Source of the DNA: Liriodendron chinense
Lineage: Eukaryota > Streptophyta > Magnoliopsida > Magnoliales > Magnoliaceae
Reading direction: 5' to 3'
Assembly: GCA_003013855.2 (NCBI GenBank)
Contig: ML058387.1
Location: forward strand, 3,596,001-3,660,000
Length of the DNA stretch: 64,000 nucleotides
Part shown: piece after piece, positions 21,746-32,197 of the stretch
How positions within the stretch are numbered: position 1 is the first letter of the stretch
Layout of the letters: each line of letters begins with the position of its first letter
Program-made: the position numbers and the translations under genes
The notes under the pieces: generated by a model
What the model saw: only the letters and a program-made list of their open reading frames with translations
The model's database searches: none
Told to the model about the DNA's origin: nothing

Positions 21746-22752
21746 TTTTGGATTAGGCTGATTTTGGGATTTTTGGGTGACAAATCTGATGGACGGTTTG
21801 GATTCTGTAACCACATCATTGGGCCCCTAATCAGGTACAACTGTAGCAGCCCCTTGAAAAAAAGGTGAAGATGCTCTTTGTTGATGCCTTGAATTAGAAT
21901 ATGTTGGTGTACAACTGTAGCAGGTACAACTGTAGCAGATCCATTTATGCCTTGAATTAGAATATGTTGGAGTCTAAGCATGCACATGCATTAGCACGTC
22001 CCAGCATGTCTTGCATAGGTGACATGAGGTGAGGTTGTTCATTGGTCTAGTGAAAGTTTAGAGCTAAAAATCAGGCTGTTCTACTCACTGGATGATTAAC
22101 TTGTTACATGTGTGAGGTAGGTGAGTAGAAGACTTGCTAGGTTGGTATGCTTGAGGGATGAAATTCATCTTTTTCGTAGCTCACTCATGTATGACTGGTG
22201 AAACTCATTCCTAGTTCCACATGCTTGAGAGAAGGTGAGAGAGGGAGAGTTCTTCCTTGACTCATGTGATCAGGGAGAGGTCTTCCTTTTGCAAACTTCA
22301 CATGTGTGGGAGGATGGGTGCTTCCTTTCTTGCACATGTGATGGAGAGTTGCACTTCATGTGTGCCACACTAGTTGAGAGAGGAGACTCTTGCTGGACTT
22401 GCTTGCACATGAGAGAGAGGATGCCCACCAATGCAACGGCTGCACACATGCATGAGGAAGGAAATGTCTTCCTTAACTGGAACGTGTGGTGCTTGCTATG
22501 CTGTAGAACACATGAGAGAGATGTCTCTCTATTGATTGCAGTTGCTGGTGAGCTGCTTCATTGGAGGATGTTCAGTCCATGGCTGTTTTAGAGATTAACG
22601 GCTGGAAGACGATGCAGTGAGAGGTAGCTGTGATGGACGGCTGGAGAACTCCTTCAGTAACCACTCTCTTTTTAAGTTCTTTCTGATTGCATGGCTGTAA
22701 AGTAAACACTTTTGTGAGAGATGATGAGTTTGTCTCTCAGCTTAACGGTTTT
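21746..22752. other. Gene-free stretch with small duplications
   Basis: 'gccttgaattagaatatgttgg' occurs twice (21886-21907 and 21949-21970) and 'gtacaactgtagcag' three times between, a compact local duplication. From 22080 to 22620 the sequence is rich in 'cacatg', 'gagag' and 'cttcctt' words. The 118-codon + ORF at 22235 matches nothing I know. Confidence 0.45.
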
Positions 22753-22987
22753 TCAACTTCTTTTGCAACTTTTGTAATGCAAAAGTCCCCAGTCATAGAC
22801 AAGGTCCCAGTATGTACTGACAAGAGCTGCAATTGCTAAAGTGATTGCAGCCAGTACCCTCCAACCCATTCCCTTTTTCACATCATAAGCAGTCCTCATG
22901 ATGACTGCAACAATTGTCGCAAAGTATTTCAGTCCGTTGTATAGTTGCATTACATGCATCTTTCTCTTCAAATGTGCGCCTGACACA
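22753..22987 (-). pseudogene. PHO1-type phosphate exporter, EXS-domain exon fragment
   Basis: On the minus strand, after an acceptor (gccattgcag, plus 22988-22997), the block begins CVRRTFEEKD, then shifts frame by one and continues LYNGLKYFATIVAVIMRTAY, KKGMGWRVLAAITLAIAA and STYWDLVYDWGLL. This is the conserved EXS core of PHO1/XPR1 proteins, which export inorganic phosphate into the xylem from Golgi/plasma membranes. Only one exon is present, with a frameshift near plus 22950 and a garbled end (HYKSCKRS and stop) where the family keeps a basic motif. It lies between two CNL fragments on the same strand, out of any PHO1 context. Stranded exon copy. Confidence 0.85.
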
Positions 22988-22997
22988 CTGCAATGCC

Positions 22998-23043
22998 ACC
23001 AAGACAATCAACAAAACTAAATGAGAGCTAACAATTTGGGCAG
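22998..23043. other. Short spacer between the PHO1 and CNL fragments
   Basis: AT-rich; no features of its own. Confidence 0.4.
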
Positions 23044-23530
23044 TTAAAACTTTTTGGATGTTGGATGTCTTGATTCTGTTTTTGTAATATTGAAATATTC
23101 ATGAGAAATGAAAGTGCATGCATAGTACCCAAACATTTCATTCCTGCCTAAAATGAGAGTCCGAAGGTTCGACAGCTTCTCTAGTGTTCTTAACGATTCT
23201 ATATCTAATTCGGACCCAAACAAGTATAGCTCGGTGAGGTTAGGTGGGAGTACATGCGGCTCCGGTAAATTCTCCAATATTCCTATCAAATACATCCTAT
23301 ATAAATGAAGATGATTTGAGAAGGAATCAAAAGCTAGAATCGACCCTTCATTACCTGCTCTTAGCCACAATGATCTAAGGTGGACCAATTTACAAAGGGA
23401 AGGGAATAATGCCATTTTGAGATCTCCTATTATTCCCAAATCTCTCAAATTGGTCAGTTTCTCCAGCCCATCATCCATCCAGCTTCCCGCCTCTCCATAT
23501 TTTATAGTCTGGAGACTGTTTAAGCGAGTC
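23044..23530 (-). pseudogene. CC-NBS-LRR disease-resistance protein, LRR fragment (RPP13/RPM1-like)
   Basis: On the minus strand, from about 23527, the frame runs TTRLNSLQTIKYGEAGSWM, then DDGLEKLTNLRDLGIIGDL, SLCKLVHLRSLWLRAGNEG, a hydrophobic repeat ILENLPEPHVLPPNLTELYL and LSNLRTLILGRNEMFGYY. This is the LRR pattern of RPP13/RPM1-like CNLs (KYxxAGxWxxxGLxKLTNLR). An in-frame TAA lies just upstream (plus 23535-23545), and the protein ends after a non-LRR tail at 23044. It is not the direct continuation of the LRRs at 21 kb, so the two pieces may come from different genes or from one rearranged gene. No NB-ARC domain is seen. Confidence 0.8.
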
Positions 23531-25302
23531 GTGTATTACCAGAAGTAGAATGTGTGGGTGTATTATCATTTAGGATGGGTGCAACTAAAAAAGGTAATTT
23601 CATTTCTTTCCTGACAAATGCTTTTAACTGCACATGCTTCACACCTTGAAACGATGCACATGTATGTAATATCAGAGCCGTCTATCAGGCCACACCATCT
23701 ATATGTAGATGCCCTGATTAAAAATCAGGGAGCACTTGCACTTGCACCATGAACAACTTGAATGGCAAATATATAAACATCACAGCTGTAGAAGTCTTAT
23801 TTGATTAGCAGGACATCCGTCCGTTGTCTTTTCCTTGTTAGCCGTGGCCATGGATCGAAAAGCTAGGATTTCCTTTTAGAGGATATTTTTTAGGCATGGT
23901 ACCAGGATTTCCAATTATAGAAAAGCTAGGATTTCCAATTATAGAGCAGTAACGACCCGACGGATCAGGACGTCTGTAGATTCTCTCCACTGGCACTGTC
24001 TATACAACTGGGGCCCATGGTTTAGTGATCCAGATCGCTGATCTGACGTAGAGCCCATTTTGGATGGATACTAAAAAAACTCTCTAGAAATGTAAGATCC
24101 TACGCGTGGAAGTTCTTGTGGGTAATTGCAGTATTGTTTTCATAACCGTCTGATTGTAGGATGTTGATTGAGTGCTAGGAACTCACGATCTGGGTGATTT
24201 GGGGGAATTCCCTCATCCATGATTGGGCCAGTTAGATCAACGGCCTAGATAACTGAAACATGGCTCTCATTTGTACAAACCAGACAAGTCAGCACAATAT
24301 GCATATCAAAGTGCATGGGGACCGTTAATTCCTCCGACGCAGGGGTTGAAGCGGGCTGGGCAGGATTTGGGCTAAGCTAAACCCTGTGGAGTGGCCTGCT
24401 ATGATTTTGAGGCCCACCAAAAAATGGGCCGGGCCAGGACTTGATCATCTGTTAAGGCCCGAAACAATATGCCCTGCATGATCAGGCTGGGCACTTAGAT
24501 CAGTTGGTTTGGTGGGCCTGGGTTTAGCTGCATCCTAGCCATCTGGATCGCACCTTGGCATGAGTATTTAGGTCAAGGTCAGGCCCATTTACACTGGAAA
24601 AGCTGCAGTGGCCACATGACTGATGCAAACACAACTTGCCCAGCCAATGTGCATGTGTGGGACCCTAGAGGACTTTGAAACAGGAGTCGATACCAAGACC
24701 TGAATGTTGAAACGATGTTATCTTCACTCAGTCTACCACTTGAGTTGTAGATCAGGGTGTGCCTGGACGGATTATTGTCTAGGCCAGGACAGGACGCAAT
24801 CTGCATGCCAGTTAAACAAGGGAAAGAGTATTATTTTATAAGTTGGAAGAGCGGCTGTACGTAGTTGGCAGCATCACCTTTTCAATTAAAAAATAGAGAT
24901 GAACTTTGTGGGTCCCACCATGATTAGAGTTGGACACAAACATGGCTCACACTCACATGGCATCACCTTTCGCACACACTCACACCATAGTTGGTACAAT
25001 ACACTGTGCACATAAACAGATTTACCACCTACATGACTTTATGAATGAGCTGTCCTTGTTTCTTCATGGTGGCCAACAAGGAATGATAGGTTACTTCCAT
25101 GACTTTATGTGAATGGTATCATAGTGTGAACTATTGCTGTTTTTTTTTCCTCTTTCTTACACATCTATTTGTTGGCCACATTAAAGGGTGAGGATATCCA
25201 CCATAGCCATCAATTTGGATCAGTGAACCATGGGCTCCAATTGGAAAAACTTAAAAACTCAAACAGAGCTATACAATCTTTTGGGATGAGCAATATGTGG
25301 AA

Positions 25303-25306
<4 letters not shown>
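23531..25306. other. Gene-free stretch
   Basis: No gene. 'gaaaagctaggatttccaattatag' is partly duplicated near 23855-23943. A run of 'gggcc' words lies at 24355-24520. Ordinary non-coding DNA otherwise. Confidence 0.45.

Positions 25307-25356
<50 letters not shown>
25307..25356. repeat. Poly(T) tract, 50 bases
   Basis: Pure T run, poly(A) on the other strand. It may mark the 3' tail of a retrotransposed piece on the minus strand, but I see no recognisable LINE or cDNA next to it. Confidence 0.9.
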
Positions 25357-25357
<1 letters not shown>

Positions 25358-25699
25358 GGTTGATTGTGTGATGGTAAAATAGTATGGGGTTTCTTTCATA
25401 TCTGTCTGATTTCTGAGAATGAGGATTCTTTTGTCGACTTTGAATGAAATCTAATTGAGCATAGGACTTGGTTCTTCTTAATTTGTAGTACTTTTTGGTT
25501 GATATGAGTGCATGGTGAAAAACAGAACATGGTTATCATTGAAGTATGTATTGGATGGAATTGATTCCACCCAAAACTGATAACCTACCACCCATTTCAT
25601 CTACATGTGAGTATAATAATGTTTTCAGCCATTTTGATGAAAAAATGATAGCCTCCAACCAGTATAATAATGCTTTTCAAAAGCCTCCAAAACCATGAG
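25357..25699. other. Gene-free stretch
   Basis: No features recognised. Confidence 0.4.
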
Positions 25700-26400
25700 G
25701 ACAGGGTCTTGACGGGTCACACACAGATATCTTTGTGCCCCGGGCTGTGTGGGTTCAACAAAGATGTCTGTGACAAATCCACTCCATCCATCTGTTTTGA
25801 AAGACTATAATAGGACGTATTCTAAAAATCGGGTAGATCCAAAACTGTGGGCCGCAACAGGAAAACAGTGGAAACAGCGACGTCTACCTTTGACAACTTC
25901 CCGGAGCTGACCATGGTGTTTATATCACATCCAAACCATTCATAGAATTATTACCATAAACTGTAGGAACAAATAACATCCTGATGCAAAACTTTTGTCA
26001 ACCAAGCATTCAATCCCCACTGTTTCTGTGGTATGGCCCACAATAGTCTTGGATTTACCTGATTTTTAGAATCCTGTCTTATTGTGATATTTAAATACAG
26101 ATGGATGGAGAGGATTTGCAATGTACATCTCCACGGGCTACACAGAGTCCAGGTCCTTGCCCCAATTCCCTCTGTTCCTGACGGATAGTGAATTGCATGT
26201 GGACCCTACGCAGACATATACTTGTGCCCGAGGCTTTATGGGTCCCATAGAGATGTACATGATAAATCCACTCTGTCCATCTGTTTTCGAAAACCACAGT
26301 AGGGTAGGATTCTAAAATAAAATCAGTAAGATTCAAAACTCAGGTGGGCTACTACAAACGATACAGATGGACAGAAGGTGTACAATCTGGACAACTGATC
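25700..26400. mobile_element. Foldback MITE (family D) with a second partial copy
   Basis: Left arm 'aaatccactccatccatctg' (~25777) is inverted as 'cagatggatggagaggattt' (~26098). Outer arms 'gggctgtgtggg..caaagatg' and 'catctccacgggctacacag' also pair. A second copy of the left arm, 'gataaatccactctgtcca' to 'caggtgggct', follows directly at 26200-26350, so a new copy abuts or is nested by the first. Non-coding. Confidence 0.6.
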
Positions 26401-27570
26401 AGCGGCCCAAATCTGGGGTATGTTCCACAACAAAGGACTAGCAATGAGGGTCATAGCCAATTAACTTTTTCTCCTTTCTTTCCAATAGATACGGATCATT
26501 AACTCGAATGGAATTACAAGTCAATTTGACTATGCATCCAAACACATTCCTGTGCATATGACGGTAATTAGCAACTTATATATGTACGAATTGTGTTTAT
26601 GGTGACATGAACTGTAATTTCTGGTCATGCAACAACTTCACATCTTTCAATAACAGGGGTTTTGTCAAAACATGTAAAATGGTTAAATGCGTAAACGATT
26701 AGGAGACAGACATTTGGTTCATTTTTCTTTAATTCTACTATTACAGATGGATCACCTATTGGACAGCTTGGGTGTGTAGTGACTTTGATCTTGATAGAAA
26801 ATGGGCCGCCTTTTAAATGCATCCCTGATTAGCCAACCTCAATTGTTTCCTCACCTGTATATATTGTATTTGTATATACTGATTGCTGTGATGACTTTTG
26901 TTTTCCTCCTATGTAACTACAATCCCTACTACAAATTGAGCTAAATTGGGCAGCATGGGACCCATTTCTAAATGTCTACATGACCTATCTCAAATGGTGG
27001 GCTTCACTATGATATAGTAGCTACGAATGGACAATCAAAAGCCAAATTTGATTGCATATGTAGTGCTTGCTGCTTTCTTTCTTTCTTTTTTTCTTTTTTT
27101 CATGCAACTTATCAATGGCTCTCTTCTTGTACATGTGGCAAATTGCACAAGATCAGAGTCGTCAAGTCAGCCATCTTGGACAATTTTAATAAAATATGCA
27201 ACTTTTGGATAGTGTCCCACCTGAAGAACAGTTTGGATCACATGATTGTTGCAATTTGCATCTTACTATTATGTTGTAATGTCGTTAACACAAATTTGAG
27301 AATGTTGTCTTTGAAATTCTCCTTAATATGGTTTTTTTTAATTCAGATTAAGATTTGTTAATTATGATAGTTTGTGTCAATTGTCAAGCAATGATGAAAT
27401 CAAATATTCTCAACAGCAAAAGCATACAATTGTAAAATTTTAAAACTGATAACATTTGCTTGAAGGATTTCATTTGGAATTCTCATGGATGTAATATTAA
27501 GATTTGAAATTTTTATGCTTTTTATCAAATGCCTCGCAAGAAAAAATCTAACAACAGCATTAATTTTGTT

Positions 27571-27573
<3 letters not shown>
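26401..27573. other. Gene-free stretch
   Basis: No gene recognised in AT-rich DNA with T-rich runs near 27080-27110. Confidence 0.45.

Positions 27574-27615
<42 letters not shown>
27574..27615. repeat. (GA)n microsatellite, ~21 repeats
   Basis: Uninterrupted GA/AG dinucleotides. Confidence 0.95.
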
Positions 27616-27616
<1 letters not shown>

Positions 27617-28200
27617 TGCTCGTCTTTAATATTCTAGTGGATTTTGATGTTTCAAAATATTAATTGTTGTTTTGTTTTCTTCAATTGATGAACAGAGAAA
27701 GATGGCATACATCTGTAAGCTAGAGGCATGCATGTACTCAATCAAATAAGACTGAAGTGATCATTACTCGAGATAATATGTGTCATACAAACTAGTTAAA
27801 ACAAATAAAATTCCCATCACCCTTTGCAAAAGAGAGACAAAGATTTTGCTTTGTAATAATCATGTTCTTACTATGGCATATGAATTGCTTTACACCAAAT
27901 GCTTGTGTACCATTTCAGTAATTGTAAGATATGGTTTGACTGCAGTTATTTATACTGATGTGATGAGTCATTCTCATTTATGTAAACCTCTATAGCATTT
28001 ACTAGCCTGGCGATTGCAGCTGTATCAACTCTTATTGTAAGTTACTTGATCTGTATCTCACTCATTGTCTTTTTACAACACTTTTGAGTTGTCACAAACA
28101 GGGCACTCTGCAATCTGCATACAGATGTGTAACATATTTAAAGTTTCCATGAATTAAGGAACTTTCCTAGGTGCACGTGTGGCCATGCTTAAATGCTAAC
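27616..28200. other. Gene-free stretch
   Basis: No gene recognised. Confidence 0.4.
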
Positions 28201-28455
28201 GGTTTTTTTTTTTTCATATTTTAAAGCAACGCCGACGGTCATAATCTGTTGGAAACTCCAACGGCTAATCACCGTCAGAAATTCCGACGGTTGAGCGACG
28301 GCTCATCGCCGTTGGAAATTCCGATGGCCCATAACCGTCGGAAAGCAATTGTGACGCTCCCTTTCCCGACGGCCCATCCGACGGCCAAAAGCCATCGGGA
28401 AAGCCCTTTCCGACGGCTTTCGGCCGTCGGGAAAAGTCATTTTTTCTGGTAGTGA
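28201..28455. mobile_element. CACTA-type element, right end
   Basis: Right edge reads TTTTTTCTGGTAGTG, the complement of CACTACCAGAAAAAA, a classic plant CACTA terminus. Inside it are about ten direct and inverted copies of a subterminal motif CCGACGG/CCGTCGG ('ttccgacggttgagcgacgg', 'cggccgtcggg'). At the left a T-run (28203-28214) replaces any CACTA end. 'aac' occurs both just before the T-run (28198-28200) and just after the right end, which could be a 3-bp target duplication if the left terminus has decayed. No ORF inside. Confidence 0.7.
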
Positions 28456-29590
28456 ACCCAATGTTTGGTCCCCTCCTTTTGATAGTTTCTTGAGGGATGC
28501 TTGTTCTTGTTTCCCTGGGGAGGATTAGTACCATATGCAGATTCCAAATAAGCTCTTATTTGGAACTTTCTACCATCCACAAACAGATCTAGCATCTTCA
28601 ATACCGGGGAATCTGGATTTGGGCTAACCCTAGCCCTAGCATACCAGAGGGATGTTCCATCCAAGGTTTTGGTGTCCAGCTCGAGAACAGATCCAAAGTG
28701 CTCCTTTATCTGGCTGAAAATCAGCTCACTCCATGCATGAGGCGGAACCCCCTTAATCCGAATTTAGATGCCCCAAATCGGCGCTGTCATGGATGGATTC
28801 CAGGTTCGAACATTCGAAAGCAAAATCTGTTGGTGCAACAATTTGTCCCTAGAGAAGGCAACTGCGGCTTCTCGAGACTCGAATATCATAAGATATTCTG
28901 CTTCTGATAGTCTAGCGATCTTGCCCTTCTGCAGAGTGAATGGTGTCGAGCTCATCTCCTCCATCAGGCGATCTGTCGCATCCTCACGGTTCGTAACCTC
29001 CCCAACTATGGAGTTAGCCAGCTCTATTCTTCGCCTATCAGATATCCACTTGGGGACCACTATCGTATTGTTGTTCAAGGAGGGAGGAGATGGGTAACGG
29101 GCCTTGAGAGTATCTGTGTAGGTCCTCCCTTCTAGTTGGAGGCTGAGACTATCTTTTTGAAAGCTTTCTTGCCCTTTCTGAGTATGGATCTTGTGATTGG
29201 GGCCATAGTCCTCTATCAATGCGAGGTTCTGCTGCTTGTTGTGTTTCCTGGTGCCTCGCTTGCCCTGATTCATATCCTCATCCTTTGAGGGGGTCCTTTG
29301 ATGAGCGTTGCTGACGGTCATCTTCCAGCCACCCAACATCCTACCATGTTGAAGATCTGTAGCTGCAAGGGCATCTTCTTCCTTGGCAAATCTGACGAAA
29401 GCATACCCTCGCCCTCTTCCAGACGCCTTAAAACAGGGAATGAAAACATCTGTTAGATCACCAAATTGGCCGAATCTAGCCCTTAAATCCTTTGTTCTGA
29501 TGCCAAAAGGGAGATTTGCAACGAATATGTTGAAGCTCTCTCGCTTCTTCTTTCGATTTGTAACCTGTCGCCACCCTTTTTCTTCCATCG
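28456..29590 (-). pseudogene. LINE (L1-type) ORF1 protein with N-terminal RRM; in-frame stop, 3' part lost
   Basis: On the minus strand, from ATG at 29588, the frame is open for 274 codons. It starts MEEKGWRQVTNRKKKRESFN and has a clear RRM: NIFVANLPFGI (RNP2), DLRARFGQFGDLTDVFIP and GRGRGYAFVRF (RNP1), residues ~18-95. Plant L1 LINEs use such ORF1 proteins to bind their RNA. A basic linker and a segment like the DUF4283 region of these elements follow (IVVPKWISDRRRIELANSIVG). A TAA at plus 28761-28763 interrupts an open frame that continues IRIKGVPPHAWSELIF and LDTKTLDGTSLWYARARV. The sequence stops at the CACTA end at 28455, so no zinc knuckle, endonuclease or reverse transcriptase remains. 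Confidence 0.75.
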
Positions 29591-30249
29591 GGAACCCAAC
29601 AACCCCTGGCCTCTGCAGAGTCAGTCAGCAGAAGTCATGCCGATTACCTGCATCTGAGAACTGGCATAAGGAATCAAAGTAATGCATGAGATGTTTCTCT
29701 AGTTCATGTAAGCTCAAACCGCCATAGCTAACAAGCTGGATGACCCTATTCAACAATGGCCATAACAACCAGCCCTTCTACAAGCATCCAGCTTAGTTCA
29801 AGCACAGTCGTTAGAGCCCGTGCAAGATTCTCTACCGTAGTCCACACAACCCTTAACATCGAGACCTTTCTTTCAGTACCATCCCACAACCGGGAGTCAA
29901 TTTTGAAATGATCCCACAGCTGGAACCTCCAGTCAATTTCTAGCCAACCCCACCGTCAAGGTTTCAAATCAATTTCAAACCGATCTTTTAACCAGAACTC
30001 TCGGTTAATTCCAACATCCTATCCACAATAGAAATTCTAGCTAATATCAACATCCTCTAACCAATGTGTCTTCACAGTCTCATTTTTTAGTTCCAGTCCA
30101 ACAAACTCCCTATAGCAAGAGCAATCACCTGGTCCAACTTCCTCCAAGCAGGAGTCATAGGGGCATCAATGTGATTAATTATTATGAGAGGGGGGCAGTT
30201 CAGGCTTAGCAAGGGGCAAAATTCTCCCATTCGATCCCTCTAAAATTGA
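29591..30249. other. Gene-free stretch (LINE 5' region, then gypsy leader)
   Basis: No coding domain. The first 100 bp may be the LINE 5' UTR. From about 29880 the repeated 'aaccgggagtcaattttgaa'/'aaccagaactctcggttaa' wording suggests small diverged repeats. Confidence 0.4.
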
Positions 30250-30760
30250 ATAAATTCAAAAGGAATTGAAAGAGATGAAGAGGAAGCTGCAAAAGCAGCG
30301 TGGGGTGGATCTCCCATCCGCTAAGTTCATGGATCTCTATCACTTTCCCAACGCGATGGTACCTCCAGGCTTTAAGGTGCCAAAATTCAAAAGATATGAT
30401 GGGATAAGGTGTCCTGTAGACCACCTAAGAGCGTTTTGTGGCGAGCTCAAGGTAGTGGCAGGCAATGATGGGGCGTTGATCCGTCTGTTTCAGAAGTCAC
30501 TGAAAGGCAACGTGTTAGATTGTTACACGTCATTGAACTAACATTGAATCAAAACTTGGGAATAACTTTCTCAAGCATTATTCATCGATAATTTCGTATA
30601 CAATCTTAATGCAGCACCTAGAAGGGAGGATCTTGTTGCATTAAGGCAGGAGAATGACGAATCATATCAATTTACATTCGATGATGGCGGGCCGTGGCCA
30701 CCAAAATCAAGACACCAATTGACAACGAGCAATAAACCTCCATGATGTCAACTCGGCAAA
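30250..30760 (+). pseudogene. Ty3/gypsy gag fragment (Retrotrans_gag)
   Basis: The frame runs from a Lys-rich coil through MDLYHFPNAMVPPGFKVPKF and KRYDGIRCPVDHLRAFCGEL to DGALIRLFQKSLKG and LDCYTSLN. This is the plant gypsy gag capsid pattern (PKFxxYDGxxCPxxHLxxFC.. LxxxFxxSLxGxALxWYxxL). In-frame TAA and TGA follow at 30539-30549. The same frame then continues IKTWEQLSQ-type and AAPRREDLVALRQENDES sequence before decaying. Gag packages the element RNA into cytoplasmic particles. Degenerate; element runs on + towards 32.2 kb. Confidence 0.75.
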
Positions 30761-31139
30761 CCTGAGCATCGTTGGATACCTTGTCTCATATCCATATACC
30801 AACTTTAGCCAACCCATCTGCACCGGGGAATAATTTGAAGCTGAAATAAGGGCTGGGACGATCTCCCTCTAGTGGCCTTATCAAACCTCCTTGGTACAAC
30901 CGATAGTGAAAGGAAGGCATACTGGATACAAGAATGATAACGGAAGTGTTTCCGTTCTCTATCTAATGGAAGAAGACAATCTTGTCGTCTCTACTTAAGG
31001 CATACCATTTGCCCCTAAACAAGGACAACTTCCACATCATCAAGCAGGTCTCAGTATATCAGGTATCCATACAATCCATGAAGAATCTCCTCTCCATTCA
31101 ATCCAGATTATCCATATCATTGACTCGCATTCAGAGTTT

Positions 31140-31440
31140 GAGCCCCTCATCTTGCAAGGGGCACCCCTAGCTATTCCAATTCCAAAGCCTCTTATCTTAC
31201 ACGGGGCACCCCCAACCAGTCCAATCTTAGAGCCCCTCATCCTACAAGGGGTACCTCCAGTTGGTTTAATATCTGTGCCCCTAAATATACAAGGGGCATC
31301 TCTGGTTGGTTCATTCTTCGAGCCATTGCTCAATCAGGGGCACAACTTGCCCACTCCATCGATCAACCATGGGCACAACCTGCCTCTCTTAACAACAGCC
31401 ATCCAAGGGCACAACCTACCCACTCCGGTCAACTAGTGGC
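31140..31440 (+). repeat. 45-bp tandem repeats coding a Pro/Leu-rich linker in the gypsy relic
   Basis: Five or so units of about 45 bp ('gcccctcatcttgcaagggg cacccc...') run in one open frame, giving repeated blocks such as PLILHGAPPTSPILE and PLILQGVPPVGLISV. The units then change to 'ccaagggcacaacttgccc' motifs up to about 31520. They sit between the gag and the protease-like part of the same element, where plant gypsy elements carry a variable linker. Confidence 0.7.
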
Positions 31441-32192
31441 ATATCCTTCCCACAATATCCAACTAGGGGCACAACTTATCCATCTCTCTAGTAAACAACC
31501 AAGGGCACAACTTGCCCGCAACACTTGCTTATTCGACCCCTACTCCAGCCATCCTCGTCCAAGAAGTAGCCTCTTCCTTAGACAACACCCCACACCCCCC
31601 AGCAGAATCATGGTCCAGTTTCAATTATGTGAACACTATCGAGGAAGTAAGCTCTGCTCCTCAAGAGACCTGTCCATTTCAGCTCTACCTTCGATCCTCC
31701 AAACAAAAAGTCCAAGACAGATTCTCGCCTCCAGTTCTGGAAGACATGTCGAGGGAGAGATTGATGTCAAGATCCAAATCAGTCCAAAAGCATCAGTTAT
31801 CACTTTTCAGGTCTTGAACATCTTAGCTCAATTTCTTCTCCTTCCTGATCGGTCATGGCTCCACACAATCAATGCAATCCCTTCAACCCTTCACCAAAAG
31901 GTCAAATACTCCTTCAAAGACAAGGTCCTCACCATTCTAGCCAATCCTGAATAAATCATTGTGGTAGAAGCATCCAACCTTCAAGAGGCCTCTATTCCAG
32001 CCATAGACCTACAATGCTCTAACGACGACATTCCATATCATGGTGTCAAGTTTAAGGTTACAAACTACTTTCCTCTAAACTATCCCATCAGGTCTAACTA
32101 CGTCTTCATTCATATTGAGCGTCAAATCTTCTATTATCAGCTTGAATACCAAGACTTAGCCCGGGATATTGGCATTTGAAAAGATGTGGATA
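31441..32192 (+). pseudogene. Ty3/gypsy protease/pre-RT region, decayed
   Basis: After the repeat linker, open frames give LLLPDRSWLHTINAIPSTLHQ and KVKYSFKDKVLTIL, which match the segment after the aspartic protease in plant gypsy polyproteins (LLGRPWxHxxGAxPSTLHQKxK). The DTG catalytic motif itself is not readable. TAA at 31952-31954 and frame changes break the polyprotein. Later text (IPYHGVKFKVTNYFPLNYPI) is still gypsy-like. The region is cut at 32197 by the 2.7-kb insertion and resumes at about 34927. Confidence 0.6.
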
Positions 32193-32197
32193 GGAGA

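Noticed and set aside
22235..22591. 118-codon + ORF with many Cys and Trp
   Set aside because: No known family, no supporting borders; made of repeated 'cacatg/gagag' words, so probably a chance ORF.
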